NCBI RefSeq assembly: GCF_000717745.1
Contig: NZ_JOBH01000006.1
Coordinates: forward strand, 248,001 to 312,000
Direction: 5' to 3'
Length of the DNA stretch: 64,000 bases
Source of the DNA: Streptomyces violens
Lineage (GTDB): Bacteria > Actinomycetota > Actinomycetes > Streptomycetales > Streptomycetaceae
Part shown: piece after piece, positions 47,660 to 57,292 of the stretch
Layout: every line of letters begins with the position of its first letter
Position numbering within the stretch: the stretch's first letter is position 1
Program-made: the position numbers and the translations under genes
Notes under the pieces: generated by a model
Database searches by the model: none
The model's input: only the letters and a program-made list of their open reading frames with translations
Told to the model about the DNA's origin: nothing

Positions 47660-48832
47660 TCAGGCGCGCTTGCCCGCCTCGTGGGTGGCCTGCGTCCAGG
47701 CACGGGCCTGCTCGCTGAGTGTGATGCCCAGACCGGGGCGCGCGGGCACGTGCATCCGTCCGTCGTTGATCGTGAGGCGCTCGTTGAACAGCGGCTCCAG
47801 CCAGTCGAAGTGCTCCACCCACGGCTCGATGGGGTAGGCGGCGGCGAGGTGGAGGTGGATCTCCATGGCGAAATGCGGTGCCAGCTGAAGGTGGTGGTGC
47901 TCGGCGAGCGCGGCGAGCTTGAGGAACTGAGTGATGCCGCCGATGCGCGGGGCGTCGGGCTGGATGACGTCGGTGGCGTTCAGGCGGATCAGCTCGTAGT
48001 GTTCGGCCACACTGGCCAGCATCTCGCCGGTGGCGACCGGAGTGTCCAGCGAGGCCGCGAGCGCGGCGTGCCCCTGCGTGTCGTACGCGTCCAGCGGCTC
48101 CTCGATCCAGACCAGGCCGAAGTCCTCCATGGCGCGCCCCATGCGCTGGGCGGTGGGGCGGTCCCACTGCTGGTTGGCGTCGACCATCAGCGGTACGTCG
48201 TCCCCGATGTGCTCGCGTACGGCGGTCAGGCGGCGCAGGTCCTGCTTGCCGTCCGGGTGCCCGACCTTGATCTTGATGCCGCCGATACCGCTGGCCATGG
48301 ACGCGGTGGCGTTGTCGAGGACCTGCTCGGTGGGGGTGTGCAGGAAGCCGCCGGAGGTGTTGTAACAGCGCACCGAGTCGCGGTGGGAGCCCAGCAGCTT
48401 GGCCAGCGGCAGTCCGGCCCGCTTCGCCTTCAGGTCCCACAGCGCGACGTCGACGGCGGCGATGGCCTGCGTGGCGACACCGCTGCGGCCCACCGACGCC
48501 CCGGCCCACACGAGCTTGGTCCACAGCTTGCCGATGTCGCTCGGGTCCTCGCCGATCAACTCGTCGGCGATCTCCTTGGCGTGGGCGTACTGGGCCGGGC
48601 CGCCGGCGCGCTTGGAGTAGCTGAAGCCGATGCCCCGGTGCCCCTGCTCGGTCTCGATCTCCACGAACAGGAGAGCCACTTCGGTCATCGGCTTCTGCCG
48701 CCCGGTCAGCACCTTGGCGTCGCTGATGGGAGTGGCCAGCGGCAGGGTGACCGAGGAGAGTTCGATCCAGGCGATGGTGTCGAGCGTCGCCTCGCCGTGC
48801 CGGCCGGCTGCGGAGGTGGCTGTGTGCGTCAT
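47660..48832 (-). CDS. Enolase-superfamily dehydratase, L-talarate/galactarate dehydratase-like
   Basis: 390 residues. The capping-domain segment LATPISDAKVLTGRQKPMTE and GFSYSKRAGG match L-talarate/galactarate dehydratases. Barrel residues are in place: KIKVG (KxK acid/base), VDANQQW, IEEPLDAYD, GEML (metal Glu) and a His in LAPHFAMEIHLHL. The product would be 5-keto-4-deoxyglucarate, the substrate of KdgD encoded 2 kb to the right. The gene is divergent from a LysR regulator, which is its likely activator. Confidence 0.88.
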   Translation of the reverse strand: MTHTATSAAGRHGEATLDTIAWIELSSVTLPLATPISDAKVLTGRQKPMTEVALLFVEIETEQGHRGIGFSYSKRAGGPAQYAHAKEIADELIGEDPSDIGKLWTKLVWAGASVGRSGVATQAIAAVDVALWDLKAKRAGLPLAKLLGSHRDSVRCYNTSGGFLHTPTEQVLDNATASMASGIGGIKIKVGHPDGKQDLRRLTAVREHIGDDVPLMVDANQQWDRPTAQRMGRAMEDFGLVWIEEPLDAYDTQGHAALAASLDTPVATGEMLASVAEHYELIRLNATDVIQPDAPRIGGITQFLKLAALAEHHHLQLAPHFAMEIHLHLAAAYPIEPWVEHFDWLEPLFNERLTINDGRMHVPARPGLGITLSEQARAWTQATHEAGKRA

Positions 48833-48911
48833 GGTCACCACTTCGTGTCCCTGGGGTCGTGGGGCGGGGAGGGGCGGCTCGCCGTGGTTTTCCCTGACGC
48901 TAAGGTCGGCG

Positions 48912-48949
48912 ATTGATCCACGTCCAACTCTGTTTTTGGATGATTCAAT
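48912..48949. promoter_or_regulatory. Candidate LysR regulatory site
   Basis: An A/T-rich interrupted inverted repeat, ATTGATCCA (48912-48920) and TGGATGATTCAAT (48937-48949), in the 132-bp gap between the dehydratase and lysR starts. Position and size fit a LysR-type binding region. The right arm has a 4-base insertion relative to perfect symmetry. Confidence 0.5.
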
Positions 48950-48964
48950 ACCTGGAGGGTATCG

Positions 48965-49840
48965 GTGTTCACACTCGTGCAGCTCGTGAGCTTCGTCGCG
49001 GTGGCCGAGGAGCTGCACTTCACCAGGGCTGCCGAACGCCTCCGCATGACCCAGCCTCCGCTGAGCCGCCAGATACAACTGCTGGAGCACGAACTGGGCG
49101 TGCAACTACTGGACCGCACCAACCGCACCGTACGCCTCACCCCCGCCGGCCGGGCCTTCCTCAACGAAGCCCGGAACATCCTGCGCCAGGCGGAAGCGGC
49201 CACTCTCTCCGCCAAGCAGGTCTCCGCCGGGCAGGCCGGGGCGATCGCCATCGGCTTCACCGCGGCCAGCGCCTACTCCGCGCTCGGCACACTGCTCGAC
49301 GTCGCGCGCTCCACCATGCCCGGCACGGAGATAGTGCTGCGCGAGAAGGTGACCCGCGACCAGCTCGAAGCGATCACCGAGGGCTCGCTCGACCTCGGCA
49401 TGATCCGCCCCGCCGGCACCGGCCCCGACCTGGCGACCCGCCCCGCCATCCGCGAAGCCCTGCTGGCCGCCGTGCCCCGCGACCATCCGCTCGGCGCGGA
49501 GGACGGCCCGCTGCGCATCAGCGAGTCCGACGGGCAGGACGTCCTCATGTACTCCCCGGTGGAGGCCCGCTACTTCCACGAACTGCTGGTCAGCATCTTC
49601 CGGGCCGCCCGGGTCACCCCACGCTTCACCCAGTACCTCAGCCAGGTCCACAGCCTCCTGGCGATGGTCAACGCGGGCTGGGGCATCGCCTTCGTTCCCG
49701 AGGCGGCCGCCCAGATGCGTTTCCCGGGCATCACCTTCCGGCCCCTCGACCTGCCCGACCCCACCCCCGTCGAGCTGCACCTGGTATGGCGCAAGGCCAA
49801 CGACAACCCGGCCCTGCACGCGCTGCTCCGGCACCTGTGA
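48965..49840 (+). CDS. LysR-family transcriptional regulator
   Basis: 291 residues from GTG 48965 with GGAGGG at 48954-48959. N-terminal winged HTH (FTRAAERLRMTQPPLSRQIQLLEHELG) and the usual two-lobed effector domain. It is divergent from the talarate/galactarate dehydratase gene and upstream of kdgD, gudD and gntP, so it probably responds to an aldaric acid and activates the locus on both sides. Confidence 0.93.
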   Translation: MFTLVQLVSFVAVAEELHFTRAAERLRMTQPPLSRQIQLLEHELGVQLLDRTNRTVRLTPAGRAFLNEARNILRQAEAATLSAKQVSAGQAGAIAIGFTAASAYSALGTLLDVARSTMPGTEIVLREKVTRDQLEAITEGSLDLGMIRPAGTGPDLATRPAIREALLAAVPRDHPLGAEDGPLRISESDGQDVLMYSPVEARYFHELLVSIFRAARVTPRFTQYLSQVHSLLAMVNAGWGIAFVPEAAAQMRFPGITFRPLDLPDPTPVELHLVWRKANDNPALHALLRHL

Positions 49841-50119
49841 GCAAAGCGCCCGGCCCCTAGGCGCCCGACCTTGTGAAACACCGTCCGAGCAGGCGTTCCG
49901 AATGATGCGCCCCGGGTATCACAGCATGCCGAAATGGTGTTGGACCCGCATCGCAACAGGCTCTTAACGTTCCGGCCAGCAATCGAAGCGGCTTCCGTCC
50001 GGGGCACGGGCCATCGTCCGCCGCCCGCCCGGAAGTTCCGGAAGTCGTGGGCAGGCCACGCCCGGAACCGGGAAGCCGCGTGAGCCGCACCTCTCCGCGC
50101 AACCCAGGAGCCTCCTGCC

Positions 50120-51040
50120 ATGACCGATCACACCCCTGCCGAACTGGGCCGCCGCCTCGGTTCCGGCCTGCTGTCCTTCCCGGTGACACACTTCCGGCCC
50201 GAGGACCTCTCGTTCGACGAGGACGCGTACCGCACGAACATCACCCGGCTCGGAAAGTACGACGTCGCGGGGCTCTTCGCGGCCGGCGGCACCGGTGAGT
50301 TCTTCTCGCTCACCCCGGCAGAGGTGGAACGCGTCGTCACCGCCGCCGTCGACAGCGCGCCCGAGGGCACACCGATCATCGCCCCCGCCGGATACGGCAC
50401 GGCGACCGCGGTCGAGTACGCCGAGGCGGCCGAGCGGGCCGGCGCCGACGGCGTGCTCCTCTTCCCGCCGTACCTCACCGAGGCCTCACAGGACGGTCTC
50501 GCCGCCCACGTCGAGGCTGTCTGCCGGGCCACCCGCCTCGGCGTCATCGTGTACAGCCGGGCCAACGCCGTCTACGCCCCGGACACCGTCGCCCGCCTCG
50601 CCGAGCGCTGCCCGAACCTGATCGGCTTCAAGGACGGCGTCGGCGACATCGACCCCCTCACCCGCCTCTACGCCCGCATGGGCGACCGCCTGACCTACAT
50701 CGGCGGCCTGCCGACGGCCGAGACCTACGCCCTGCCCCTCCTCGAACTCGGCGTCACCACCTACTCCTCGGCCCTCTTCAACTTCGTGCCCGAGTTCGCG
50801 CTCGACTTCTACACCGCGGTCCGCGCGCGCCGCCGCGCCGACGTACTGCGCATGCTCGACGACTTCGTCCTGCCGTACACCCGGATCCGCGACCGCAAGG
50901 CGGGCTACGCGGTGAGCATCGTCAAGGCCGGCATGCAGCTCACCGGTCACTCGGCAGGACCGGTCCGGCCGCCGCTGACCGACCTGGAGCCGGAAGAAAT
51001 GGATCAGCTCACCGAGCTGATCCAGGGGCTCGGCGGCTGA
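50120..51040 (+). CDS. kdgD: 5-dehydro-4-deoxyglucarate dehydratase
   Basis: 306 residues, DapA-like class I lyase. AGGAG lies 8-13 bases before the ATG. Key features: [12 protein letters not shown] loop, Tyr in VIVYSRAN, and Schiff-base Lys in [10 protein letters not shown]. It dehydrates and decarboxylates 5-keto-4-deoxyglucarate to 2-oxoglutarate semialdehyde. The next enzyme, a 2-oxoglutarate semialdehyde dehydrogenase, is not in the window. First gene of kdgD-gudD-gntP. Confidence 0.94.
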   Translation: MTDHTPAELGRRLGSGLLSFPVTHFRPEDLSFDEDAYRTNITRLGKYDVAGLFAAGGTGEFFSLTPAEVERVVTAAVDSAPEGTPIIAPAGYGTATAVEYAEAAERAGADGVLLFPPYLTEASQDGLAAHVEAVCRATRLGVIVYSRANAVYAPDTVARLAERCPNLIGFKDGVGDIDPLTRLYARMGDRLTYIGGLPTAETYALPLLELGVTTYSSALFNFVPEFALDFYTAVRARRRADVLRMLDDFVLPYTRIRDRKAGYAVSIVKAGMQLTGHSAGPVRPPLTDLEPEEMDQLTELIQGLGG

Positions 51041-51139
51041 GCCACCGCCGACGCCCATCCGGCATTTCCGGCATTCCCTCCGCGCAGTGTCCCGCCGCCG
51101 GGTCCGCCCGCCGCACCCGCTCATGAAAGGCACCGCTTC

Positions 51140-52486
51140 ATGACCACCACCACACCCCCTGCCGGCACCCCCCTCGTCTCCGCGATGCGCGTCATCCCGG
51201 TCGCCGGCCAGGACAGCATGCTGCTGAACCTCAGCGGCGCGCACGCCCCCCACTTCACCCGCAACCTGGTGCTGCTCACCGACTCCGAGGGCCGTACCGG
51301 CGTCGGCGAGGTGCCCGGCGGAGAGGGCATCCGCACCACTCTGGAGGAGGCCCGCGACCTGGTCGTCGGCCGGTCCGTCGGTGACCCGCACGCCGTGCTG
51401 CGGGCGATACGCGAACGCTTCGGCGACCGCGACGCGGGCGGCCGCGGTGCCCAGACCTTCGACCTGCGCGTCACCGTGCACGCGGTGACCGCCGTCGAGT
51501 CGGCGCTGCTCGACCTGCTCGGCCAGCACCTCGGTGTGCCGACCGCCGCACTGCTCGGCGAAGGCGTACAGCGCACCAGCGTCCCCGTCCTCGGCTACCT
51601 CTTCTACGTCGGCGACCGCACGCGCACCGACCTCCCGTACCGCAGCGACCCGGACGCCAAGGACGACTGGCTGCGGCTGCGCGACGAGGAGGCCCTCACC
51701 CCCGAGGCCGTTGTCCGGCTCGCCGAGGCGGCCCAGGAGCGGTACGGCTTCCAGGACTTCAAGCTCAAGGGCGGCGTACTGGACGGGCCCTCCGAGGCCG
51801 CCGCCGTCACCGCCCTGGCCGAGCGCTTCCCCGAGGCACGCATCACCCTCGACCCCAACGGCGCCTGGCTGCTGCGGGACGCCATCGGGATCGGACGCGG
51901 CCTGCGCGAAGTACTGGCGTACGCCGAGGACCCCTGTGGCGGCGAGGGCGGCTACTCCGGACGCGAGACGATGGCGGAATTCCGCCGCGCCACCGGTCTG
52001 CCCACCGCGACCAACATGATCGCAACGGACTGGCGGCAGCTCGGGCACGCGGTCAAGGCCGACGCCGTCGACATCCCGCTCGCCGACCCGCACTTCTGGA
52101 CCATGAACGGCTCGGTGCGCGTGGCCCAGCTCTGCGACGCCTGGGGACTGACCTGGGGTTCGCACTCCAACAACCACTTCGATGTGTCGCTGGCGATGTT
52201 CACCCACGTCGCCGCCGCCGCGCCCGGGAACATCACGGCGATCGACACGCACTGGATCTGGCAGGACGGACAACACCTGACCCGCGAGCCGCTCGCCATC
52301 CGCGACGGTGCCATCGCACTGCCCGACCGCCCCGGCCTCGGCATCGACCTGGACATGGCACGCGTCGAGGCGGCCGAGGAACTCTACTTCAGCCTCGGTC
52401 TCGGTGGCCGCGACGACGCCGCGGGCATGCAGTACCTCCTGCCCGGCTGGGAGTTCGACCCGAAGCGGCCGGCGCTCGTCCGCTGA
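51140..52486 (+). CDS. gudD: Glucarate dehydratase
   Basis: 448 residues, enolase superfamily. Catalytic residues are readable: FKLKGG (KxK), [20 protein letters not shown] and the His in [11 protein letters not shown], the glucarate-dehydratase fingerprint. It makes 5-keto-4-deoxyglucarate from D-glucarate (and from L-idarate). AAAGG precedes the ATG; the gene is 99 bp downstream of kdgD. Confidence 0.94.
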   Translation: MTTTTPPAGTPLVSAMRVIPVAGQDSMLLNLSGAHAPHFTRNLVLLTDSEGRTGVGEVPGGEGIRTTLEEARDLVVGRSVGDPHAVLRAIRERFGDRDAGGRGAQTFDLRVTVHAVTAVESALLDLLGQHLGVPTAALLGEGVQRTSVPVLGYLFYVGDRTRTDLPYRSDPDAKDDWLRLRDEEALTPEAVVRLAEAAQERYGFQDFKLKGGVLDGPSEAAAVTALAERFPEARITLDPNGAWLLRDAIGIGRGLREVLAYAEDPCGGEGGYSGRETMAEFRRATGLPTATNMIATDWRQLGHAVKADAVDIPLADPHFWTMNGSVRVAQLCDAWGLTWGSHSNNHFDVSLAMFTHVAAAAPGNITAIDTHWIWQDGQHLTREPLAIRDGAIALPDRPGLGIDLDMARVEAAEELYFSLGLGGRDDAAGMQYLLPGWEFDPKRPALVR

Positions 52487-52526
52487 CGCGCCGCACGCGC
52501 ACCGCCCCCCTCCACTCACCACCCGG

Positions 52527-52575
52527 GATGCCGGGCCGCCGGGACACCGGCTCCGGCGGCGCGCATCCCGGCATC
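52527..52575. promoter_or_regulatory. Intercistronic hairpin between gudD and gntP
   Basis: Outer arms GATGCCGGG (52527-52535) and CCCGGCATC (52567-52575) enclose inner CCGCCGG and CCGGCGG arms. It could lower read-through into the permease gene, or stabilise the upstream mRNA. gntP has its own GGGAG ribosome site right after it. Confidence 0.6.
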
Positions 52576-52594
52576 ACTTCAAGGGAGAAGTGAT

Positions 52595-53935
52595 ATGCCC
52601 CTGCTCGTCGTGGCGCTCAGCGTGGTGGCGCTGCTCTTCCTGATGACCCGGCTCAAGCTCAACGGGTTCATCGCCCTGCTGCTGGTCGCGGTGGCCGTGG
52701 CAGTCATCCGGGGAATAGACCTGGAGAAGATCCCCGACGTACTCAGTGAAGGCGTCGGCGGCCAGATAGGCGACACCATGCTCGTCATCGGGCTCGGCGC
52801 GATGGTCGGCCGGGTGATGGGCGACTCCGGCGCGGCCCAGCGGATCGCGACGACGATGGCCGACCGGTTCGGCGACCGTTGGGTCCAGGTCGCCATGGTG
52901 GTCACGGCCATGCTCATCGGCGTCACCATGTTCTACGAAGTGGCCTTCGTGATCATCGTGCCGGTGGCGTTCACGCTGGTCCGGGTGACCGGCAAGAACC
53001 TGCTGTGGATCGGTCTGCCGATGTCGATCGCGCTGTCCACGATGCACAGCTTCCTGCCCCCGCACCCCGGCCCGACCGCCGTCGCGGCCATGTTCGACGC
53101 CTCCATCGGCAAGACCCTCTTCTTCGGCCTGTTCATCGCGGTCCCGGCCGGTGCGCTCATCGCGCTGGTATGGCCCCGACTGGCCTTCGTCCGCCGGATG
53201 AACCCGTCCATCCCCACCGGACTCGTCAGCGACCGCCGGTTCACCGAAGAGGAAATGCCCGGCATGGGCTGGTCCCTCTCGGTCGCGCTCTTCCCGGTGG
53301 TGCTCATCGCGGGTGCATCAGTGGCCGAGATGGTGCTCGGCGAACACCACGCCGGAATGAAGCTGGTCGCCTTCCTCGGTTCGGCCCCGGTCGCCCTGCT
53401 GCTCACCCTGGTACTGGCGGCCTGGGCGTTCGGCCCCCGCATCGGCCGCTCGCTGGGTGACGTGGCGGCCTCCTGCGGTGACGCGGCCAAGGCCATGGCG
53501 ATGATCCTGCTGGTCATCGGCGCCGGCGGAGCCTTCAAGAACGTCCTGGTCGAAGGCGGCATCGCCGACTACATCAAGGAGCTCACGCACGGCTGGAGCG
53601 TCTCCCCGATCCTCCTGTCCTGGCTGATCGCCGCCATCCTGCGCATCGCGCTCGGCTCGGCGACGGTCGCGGTGACCACCGCGGCGGGCATCGCGGCCCC
53701 GCTCGTCGCCGGCAGCGGCATCCACCCGGAACTGATGGTCCTGGCGGTGTCCTGCGGCTCCATCGCCTTCTCCCATGTCAACGACCCGGGCTTCTGGATG
53801 TTCAAGGAGTACTTCAACCTCTCGGTCCTGGACGCCATCAAGGCCCGCACCACCTACACAACGGTCCTCGCAGTCCTGGGCCTCGGCGGCGTCTTCGCCA
53901 TGGAAGCAGCACTCAGCGCGCTCGGGGTGCAGTAA
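52595..53935 (+). CDS. GntP-family sugar-acid:H+ symporter
   Basis: 446 residues with about 12 membrane helices. GntP motifs include [35 protein letters not shown] and the late [16 protein letters not shown]. The family imports gluconate, and relatives carry other sugar acids. In this operon glucarate or galactarate is the likely cargo. Confidence 0.93.
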   Translation: MPLLVVALSVVALLFLMTRLKLNGFIALLLVAVAVAVIRGIDLEKIPDVLSEGVGGQIGDTMLVIGLGAMVGRVMGDSGAAQRIATTMADRFGDRWVQVAMVVTAMLIGVTMFYEVAFVIIVPVAFTLVRVTGKNLLWIGLPMSIALSTMHSFLPPHPGPTAVAAMFDASIGKTLFFGLFIAVPAGALIALVWPRLAFVRRMNPSIPTGLVSDRRFTEEEMPGMGWSLSVALFPVVLIAGASVAEMVLGEHHAGMKLVAFLGSAPVALLLTLVLAAWAFGPRIGRSLGDVAASCGDAAKAMAMILLVIGAGGAFKNVLVEGGIADYIKELTHGWSVSPILLSWLIAAILRIALGSATVAVTTAAGIAAPLVAGSGIHPELMVLAVSCGSIAFSHVNDPGFWMFKEYFNLSVLDAIKARTTYTTVLAVLGLGGVFAMEAALSALGVQ

Positions 53936-54059
53936 ACCGCCGGTCACCACGCTCCTCGCGCACCGCTTCGGCCGGCGGCGCAGCAGATCAGCGCGGTCTG
54001 CCGCCCGCCGACCCCCTAGGCTGCCACCCGGCACCGGCCTCGACCCAGGAGCACTCCTC

Positions 54060-54617
54060 ATGTCCGACCCCACCCGGCAGCTTCCGTACCCCGACGCCCT
54101 CGACCCGGACGGCACCCCTGCGCCGCACCCGCTGCTCGCCCCGGTGGCCGGGCTGTTGGGCACCTGGGCCGGGCGGGGGAGCGGTGAGTATCCGACGCTC
54201 GCCGAGGACTTCACGTACGCGCAGGAGGTCACCTTCAGCCACGACGGCCGGCCCTTCCTCGCTTACGAGGCCCGGGCCTGGCTGCTGGACGCCGACGGCG
54301 CACCGCTGCGGCCGGCGGCCCGGGAGAGCGGCTGGTGGCGGCTGCAGCCCGAGGGGCGGGTGGAGGCGCTGATCACCCAGCCCACCGGGATCGCGGAGAT
54401 GCTGGTGGGCCGGGTGGACGGCCGAACGGTCGACCTCGCCACCCACCAGGTGGCGCTCACACCCACCGCCAAGGAGGTCGACGCCACCCGCCGGCGCTAC
54501 ACCCTGACCGACGCGGACACCCTCGACTTCGTCCACGACCTGGCGGCGGTCGGCCGGCCGCTGCAGCACCATCTCTCGGCGCGGCTGCGACGCGCGGCCA
54601 CAACCGTGGTGCGGTGA
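54060..54617 (+). CDS. Nitrobindin-like haem-binding beta-barrel protein
   Basis: 185 residues. ATG at 54060 after AGGAG. The [12 protein letters not shown] motif near residue 33 is the nitrobindin GxWxGxG hallmark, and a later LHHHL-like segment ([11 protein letters not shown]) contains the likely haem His. Family members bind ferric haem and isomerise peroxynitrite or bind NO. The Hmp/NsrR NO system lies elsewhere in the window but is not linked. Confidence 0.88.
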   Translation: MSDPTRQLPYPDALDPDGTPAPHPLLAPVAGLLGTWAGRGSGEYPTLAEDFTYAQEVTFSHDGRPFLAYEARAWLLDADGAPLRPAARESGWWRLQPEGRVEALITQPTGIAEMLVGRVDGRTVDLATHQVALTPTAKEVDATRRRYTLTDADTLDFVHDLAAVGRPLQHHLSARLRRAATTVVR

Positions 54618-54698
54618 AACCGAGACGGATGGGTACCCGCGGGCCGACAGAGCACGAACGGTACTCACGACATCGAAGTCCGCGATGAGAGGCACGGC

Positions 54699-54854
54699 AT
54701 GCTTCTTCCCTTTCTCGGCCTCCTGCTGACGGAAGGTCTGATGGGCGCTTCGGCGCACGCGCCGCCCTCCGCCACGTTGCCGGCCGCCGTCGTCATCGGC
54801 GGCTGCCTGCTCGTGGTCGCCGTACGCGAGCGTGTCCGCCACCGGCACCAATGA
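54699..54854 (+). CDS. Small membrane protein, unrecognised
   Basis: A 51-codon ORF reading MLLPFLGLLLTEGLMGASAH then a second hydrophobic stretch (PAAVVIGGCLLVVAV) and a basic C-terminal tail (RERVRHRHQ). Good third-position G/C and a GAGAGG at normal spacing support it. Two transmembrane segments likely. No family recognised. It ends immediately before the 20-bp duplications and the DUF4190 gene. Confidence 0.5.
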   Translation: MLLPFLGLLLTEGLMGASAHAPPSATLPAAVVIGGCLLVVAVRERVRHRHQ

Positions 54855-54930
54855 CCCGGAGGAGCCGAAAATGACCCGAAGGAGGCGAACGATGGAGGTC
54901 ACCGCTTCATGATGGAGGTCACCGCTTCCG
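54850..54930. repeat. Two adjacent 20-bp tandem duplications covering a start region
   Basis: Pair one: 54850-54869 and 54870-54889 (18 of 20 identical, each AATGACCCGxAGGAGxCGAA). Pair two: 54891-54910 and 54911-54930 (18 of 20 identical, starting GATGGAGGTCACCGCTTC). The second pair duplicates the start of the DUF4190 gene, leaving a six-codon mini-ORF (54892-54912) in front of it. Confidence 0.85.
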
Positions 54931-55184
54931 CCCGCAGGCGGACCGGGCTGCGCGACGCCGACGGCATGGCCGTCGCCTCGCTCGTCATGGGCCTCATCGG
55001 ATTGCTGGTCATGAACCTGATCCTGGGACCGGCCGCCATCGTCCTGGCGAGCCTCGCCCTGTCCCGCTCCACCGCCCGCCGCTTCCCCGCGCTGGCAGGG
55101 CTCGGACTCGGACTCTGCGACCTGGTCGTGTACGGCACCCTCGTCGCCACCGACGACTCGGTGTCGTGGACGTTCAGCGGCTGA
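54909..55184 (+). CDS. DUF4190-like small membrane protein
   Basis: 91 residues. Two membrane helices (AVASLVMGLIGLLVMNLILG and ALAGLGLGLCDLVVYG) joined by SLALSRSTARR fit DUF4190 proteins of actinomycetes; function unknown. The best ribosome site AAGGAGG (54879-54885) lies before a mini-ORF MEVTAS whose TGA overlaps the start codons ATGATG. So translation of this protein may depend on re-initiation, or on GGAGG within the mini-ORF. Confidence 0.78.
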   Translation: MMEVTASARRRTGLRDADGMAVASLVMGLIGLLVMNLILGPAAIVLASLALSRSTARRFPALAGLGLGLCDLVVYGTLVATDDSVSWTFSG

Positions 55185-55239
55185 GCGGTCGGCACACACG
55201 ATTGCGGAACGTGCCAGGGCCGCGGCGGCGCCACCGCGG

Positions 55240-55508
55240 GGCGACGTCCTTGGGCACCAGCCCGTCGTAGGCCGGCTGTGCCGGGGTGGCGCTCTTCTGC
55301 TGCGCGAAGCGTGTGAGCAGGCCGAGGAGGGGCTGGTTGGCGCGGATGTTGTGCGCCTCGAAGCGGGTGATGACCCGGCGCACGTCGTCTCCGGTGTAGG
55401 TGTCCTGCGTGGTGACTTTGCCGGAGAGGAAGCCCTGGCGAGCGGGCTGAAGGGGACGAAGCCGATGCCCAGTTCCTCGCAGGCGGGATTGGCGTCCGCA
55501 TGTCCACC
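55240..55508 (-). pseudogene. Aldo/keto reductase remnant, frameshifted and truncated
   Basis: On the minus strand one frame reads [19 protein letters not shown]. After a one-base deletion near 55437 another frame continues GFLSGKVTTQDTYTGDDVRR onward to QQKSATPAQ. Together they match residues about 185-265 of aldo/keto reductases such as the one at 41490. The N-terminal two-thirds is missing and the sequence after ATPAQ is unrelated. Confidence 0.75.
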
Positions 55509-55528
55509 AACCCGATCCTGGTGGGGAG

Positions 55529-55747
55529 GTGGTCCGCATTGCCGGACCCGGACGTGCGCTGTCCATGGCACTGGCCACCTCCTCCTTCCAGGTCGGCATT
55601 GCTGTCGGCTCCTGGCTCGGCGGTGCCGCCCTCGGCTCCGCGCTGGGCCTGAAGGGCCTCTCCGCAACGGGCCTCGCCCTCCTCCTGATGGCCCTGCTGC
55701 CTCTCGGCATCCTGGCCGCCAACCGACGCACCACCGCACGCGGCTGA
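55529..55747 (+). pseudogene. C-terminal fragment of an MFS transporter
   Basis: About 72 codons (GRALSMALATSSFQVGIAVG onward, ending AANRRTTARG) correspond to the last two helices of an AraJ/DHA1-type MFS carrier. The rest of the gene is absent: its left side abuts the aldo/keto reductase remnant. The ATG used by the open frame is incidental. Confidence 0.7.
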
Positions 55748-55798
55748 TATCCCACGCCATGTTGGTGAGACCGGCTCGATTGCCGAACGGGGATCTCG

Positions 55799-57208
55799 TC
55801 AGGTGGAGCGTCGCAACTGGCGCTCGATGTCCTCCAGTGTGCGGCCACGAGTCTCCGGCACGCGGCGCAGCACGAACACCCAGCACATTCCGTTCATCAC
55901 GGCGTACACCAGCAGGGTCGCCGTCAGGCCGAATGTCTGGACGGCGGTCAGTGCGGTGACGGCGATGAGCAGGTCGAAGCCCCATACCGTGGTGGTCGCC
56001 AGGCTGGTTGCCGGCCCGCGGACCGCCAGCGGCAGCACTTCGGGGGCAAGCAGCCACACAACGGTCTGCATGCCGGCGCCGTTGAGGAAGATGTAAGCGA
56101 ACAGCGCCAGGACAACCATCCATCGCTGCACATCCGAGGCGGGCAGCAGGAAGGCGAGAGCCACGATGGCCATGGCCACGCCGGAGGCGGGCATCAGCCA
56201 CAGCAGCAGCCGACGGCGCCCGACCCGGTCCACGCACAGCGCGCCGGTGATGCCGGCGAGGACCAGCATGACGCCGATACCGATACCGGTGAGCAGCGCG
56301 ACGGAGCCGCCGAAGCCCGCGTCGGCCAGCAGCGTGGGAGCGTAGTAGACCATGGCGTTGATGCCGGTGAGCTGCGAGAACGCCGCGATGCCAAGGGCGA
56401 TGACGAGGGCGGGGCGCAGCCAGGAGGAGCGCAGGACGCGTGCCGTGGCGCGCAGACCGCGCGGGGCTCGGCTCTCGGCCCGGCACACGGCGGCGATGTC
56501 GGCGACCTCGGCAGTGACGTCATGGGCGCGGGGGCGGAGGCGAGCCAGGACGGTGTGGGCGGCCTTGTCCGCTCCGCGTCCGACGAGCCATCGGGGGCTC
56601 TCCGGCAGCGGCAGCATGCCCAGGGCGAGGATCACCGCGGGCACAGCGGCCAGCCCGAACATCCAGCGCCAGCCATTCGGGCCGGCCAGTGCGTAACCGA
56701 CCAGGTAGGAGACGAGCTGGCCGATGGCGACCATGAGCTGGAAGAGCACCATCAGCCGGCCGCGCACCGCCGGCGGCGCGGTCTCGGCGATGTAGACCGG
56801 CACCGTGTTGGAGGCGGCGCCGACGGCGAGGCCGAGCACAAGGCGCGCCAGGGTGAGCGTGAAGGCGGTCGGGGCGAGGGCGGAGGCCAGCGCGCCGAGG
56901 GCGAAGACAACCGCCACGGCGATGATCACCGGGCGGCGGCCCCAGCGCGCACTGAGCACTCCGGACACGGGGGCGCCCGCCATGGCGCCGACGAGGATGG
57001 CGCTGACGACCACCTCCCGGTCCCCGGTGGACAGCTGCAGGTCGCGGCCGAGGTCCAGCAGGGCGCTGGAGATGATGCCGGTGTCGTAGCCGAAGAGCAG
57101 GCCGCCCAGAGCCGAGATCGCGGCCACGGCATAGAGCAGCGCAGGCGGCCGGGCGGGCGGAGAGGTACGCCGGTCGGCCGCGTTGCCGGCCGGTTCGAGC
57201 ACGGTCAC
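55799..57208 (-). CDS. MFS sugar porter
   Basis: 469 residues from GTG 57208 with AAGGAA upstream; 12 helices. Sugar-porter signatures: GGLLFGYDTGIISSALL, the GRRP motif, PESPRWLVGRG at the central loop, TGINAMVYYAP in helix 7 and VPETRGRTLEDIE at the C terminus. Likely imports a sugar or inositol by proton symport. It lies 84 bp downstream of the PhyH dioxygenase gene on the same strand, so the two are probably one operon under the divergent LacI regulator. Confidence 0.93.
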   Translation of the reverse strand: MTVLEPAGNAADRRTSPPARPPALLYAVAAISALGGLLFGYDTGIISSALLDLGRDLQLSTGDREVVVSAILVGAMAGAPVSGVLSARWGRRPVIIAVAVVFALGALASALAPTAFTLTLARLVLGLAVGAASNTVPVYIAETAPPAVRGRLMVLFQLMVAIGQLVSYLVGYALAGPNGWRWMFGLAAVPAVILALGMLPLPESPRWLVGRGADKAAHTVLARLRPRAHDVTAEVADIAAVCRAESRAPRGLRATARVLRSSWLRPALVIALGIAAFSQLTGINAMVYYAPTLLADAGFGGSVALLTGIGIGVMLVLAGITGALCVDRVGRRRLLLWLMPASGVAMAIVALAFLLPASDVQRWMVVLALFAYIFLNGAGMQTVVWLLAPEVLPLAVRGPATSLATTTVWGFDLLIAVTALTAVQTFGLTATLLVYAVMNGMCWVFVLRRVPETRGRTLEDIERQLRRST

Positions 57209-57292
57209 GGAGAGTTCCTTGATCAGTCGGTCGGAACGGGGGCAGGGCGCCGGCGGGTGCGGGCCGGTGCGGCGGCGGAGTGGCGCGACAGC

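Noticed and set aside
47404..47703. Short minus-strand frame in the gap before the xdh operators
   Set aside because: It runs through the strong terminator hairpin and has no coding pattern.
55174..55848. 224-codon minus-strand frame taken as one intact gene
   Set aside because: Only a short inner part resembles aldo/keto reductase; the rest is shadow sequence opposite an MFS remnant, so it is annotated as a pseudogene fragment.
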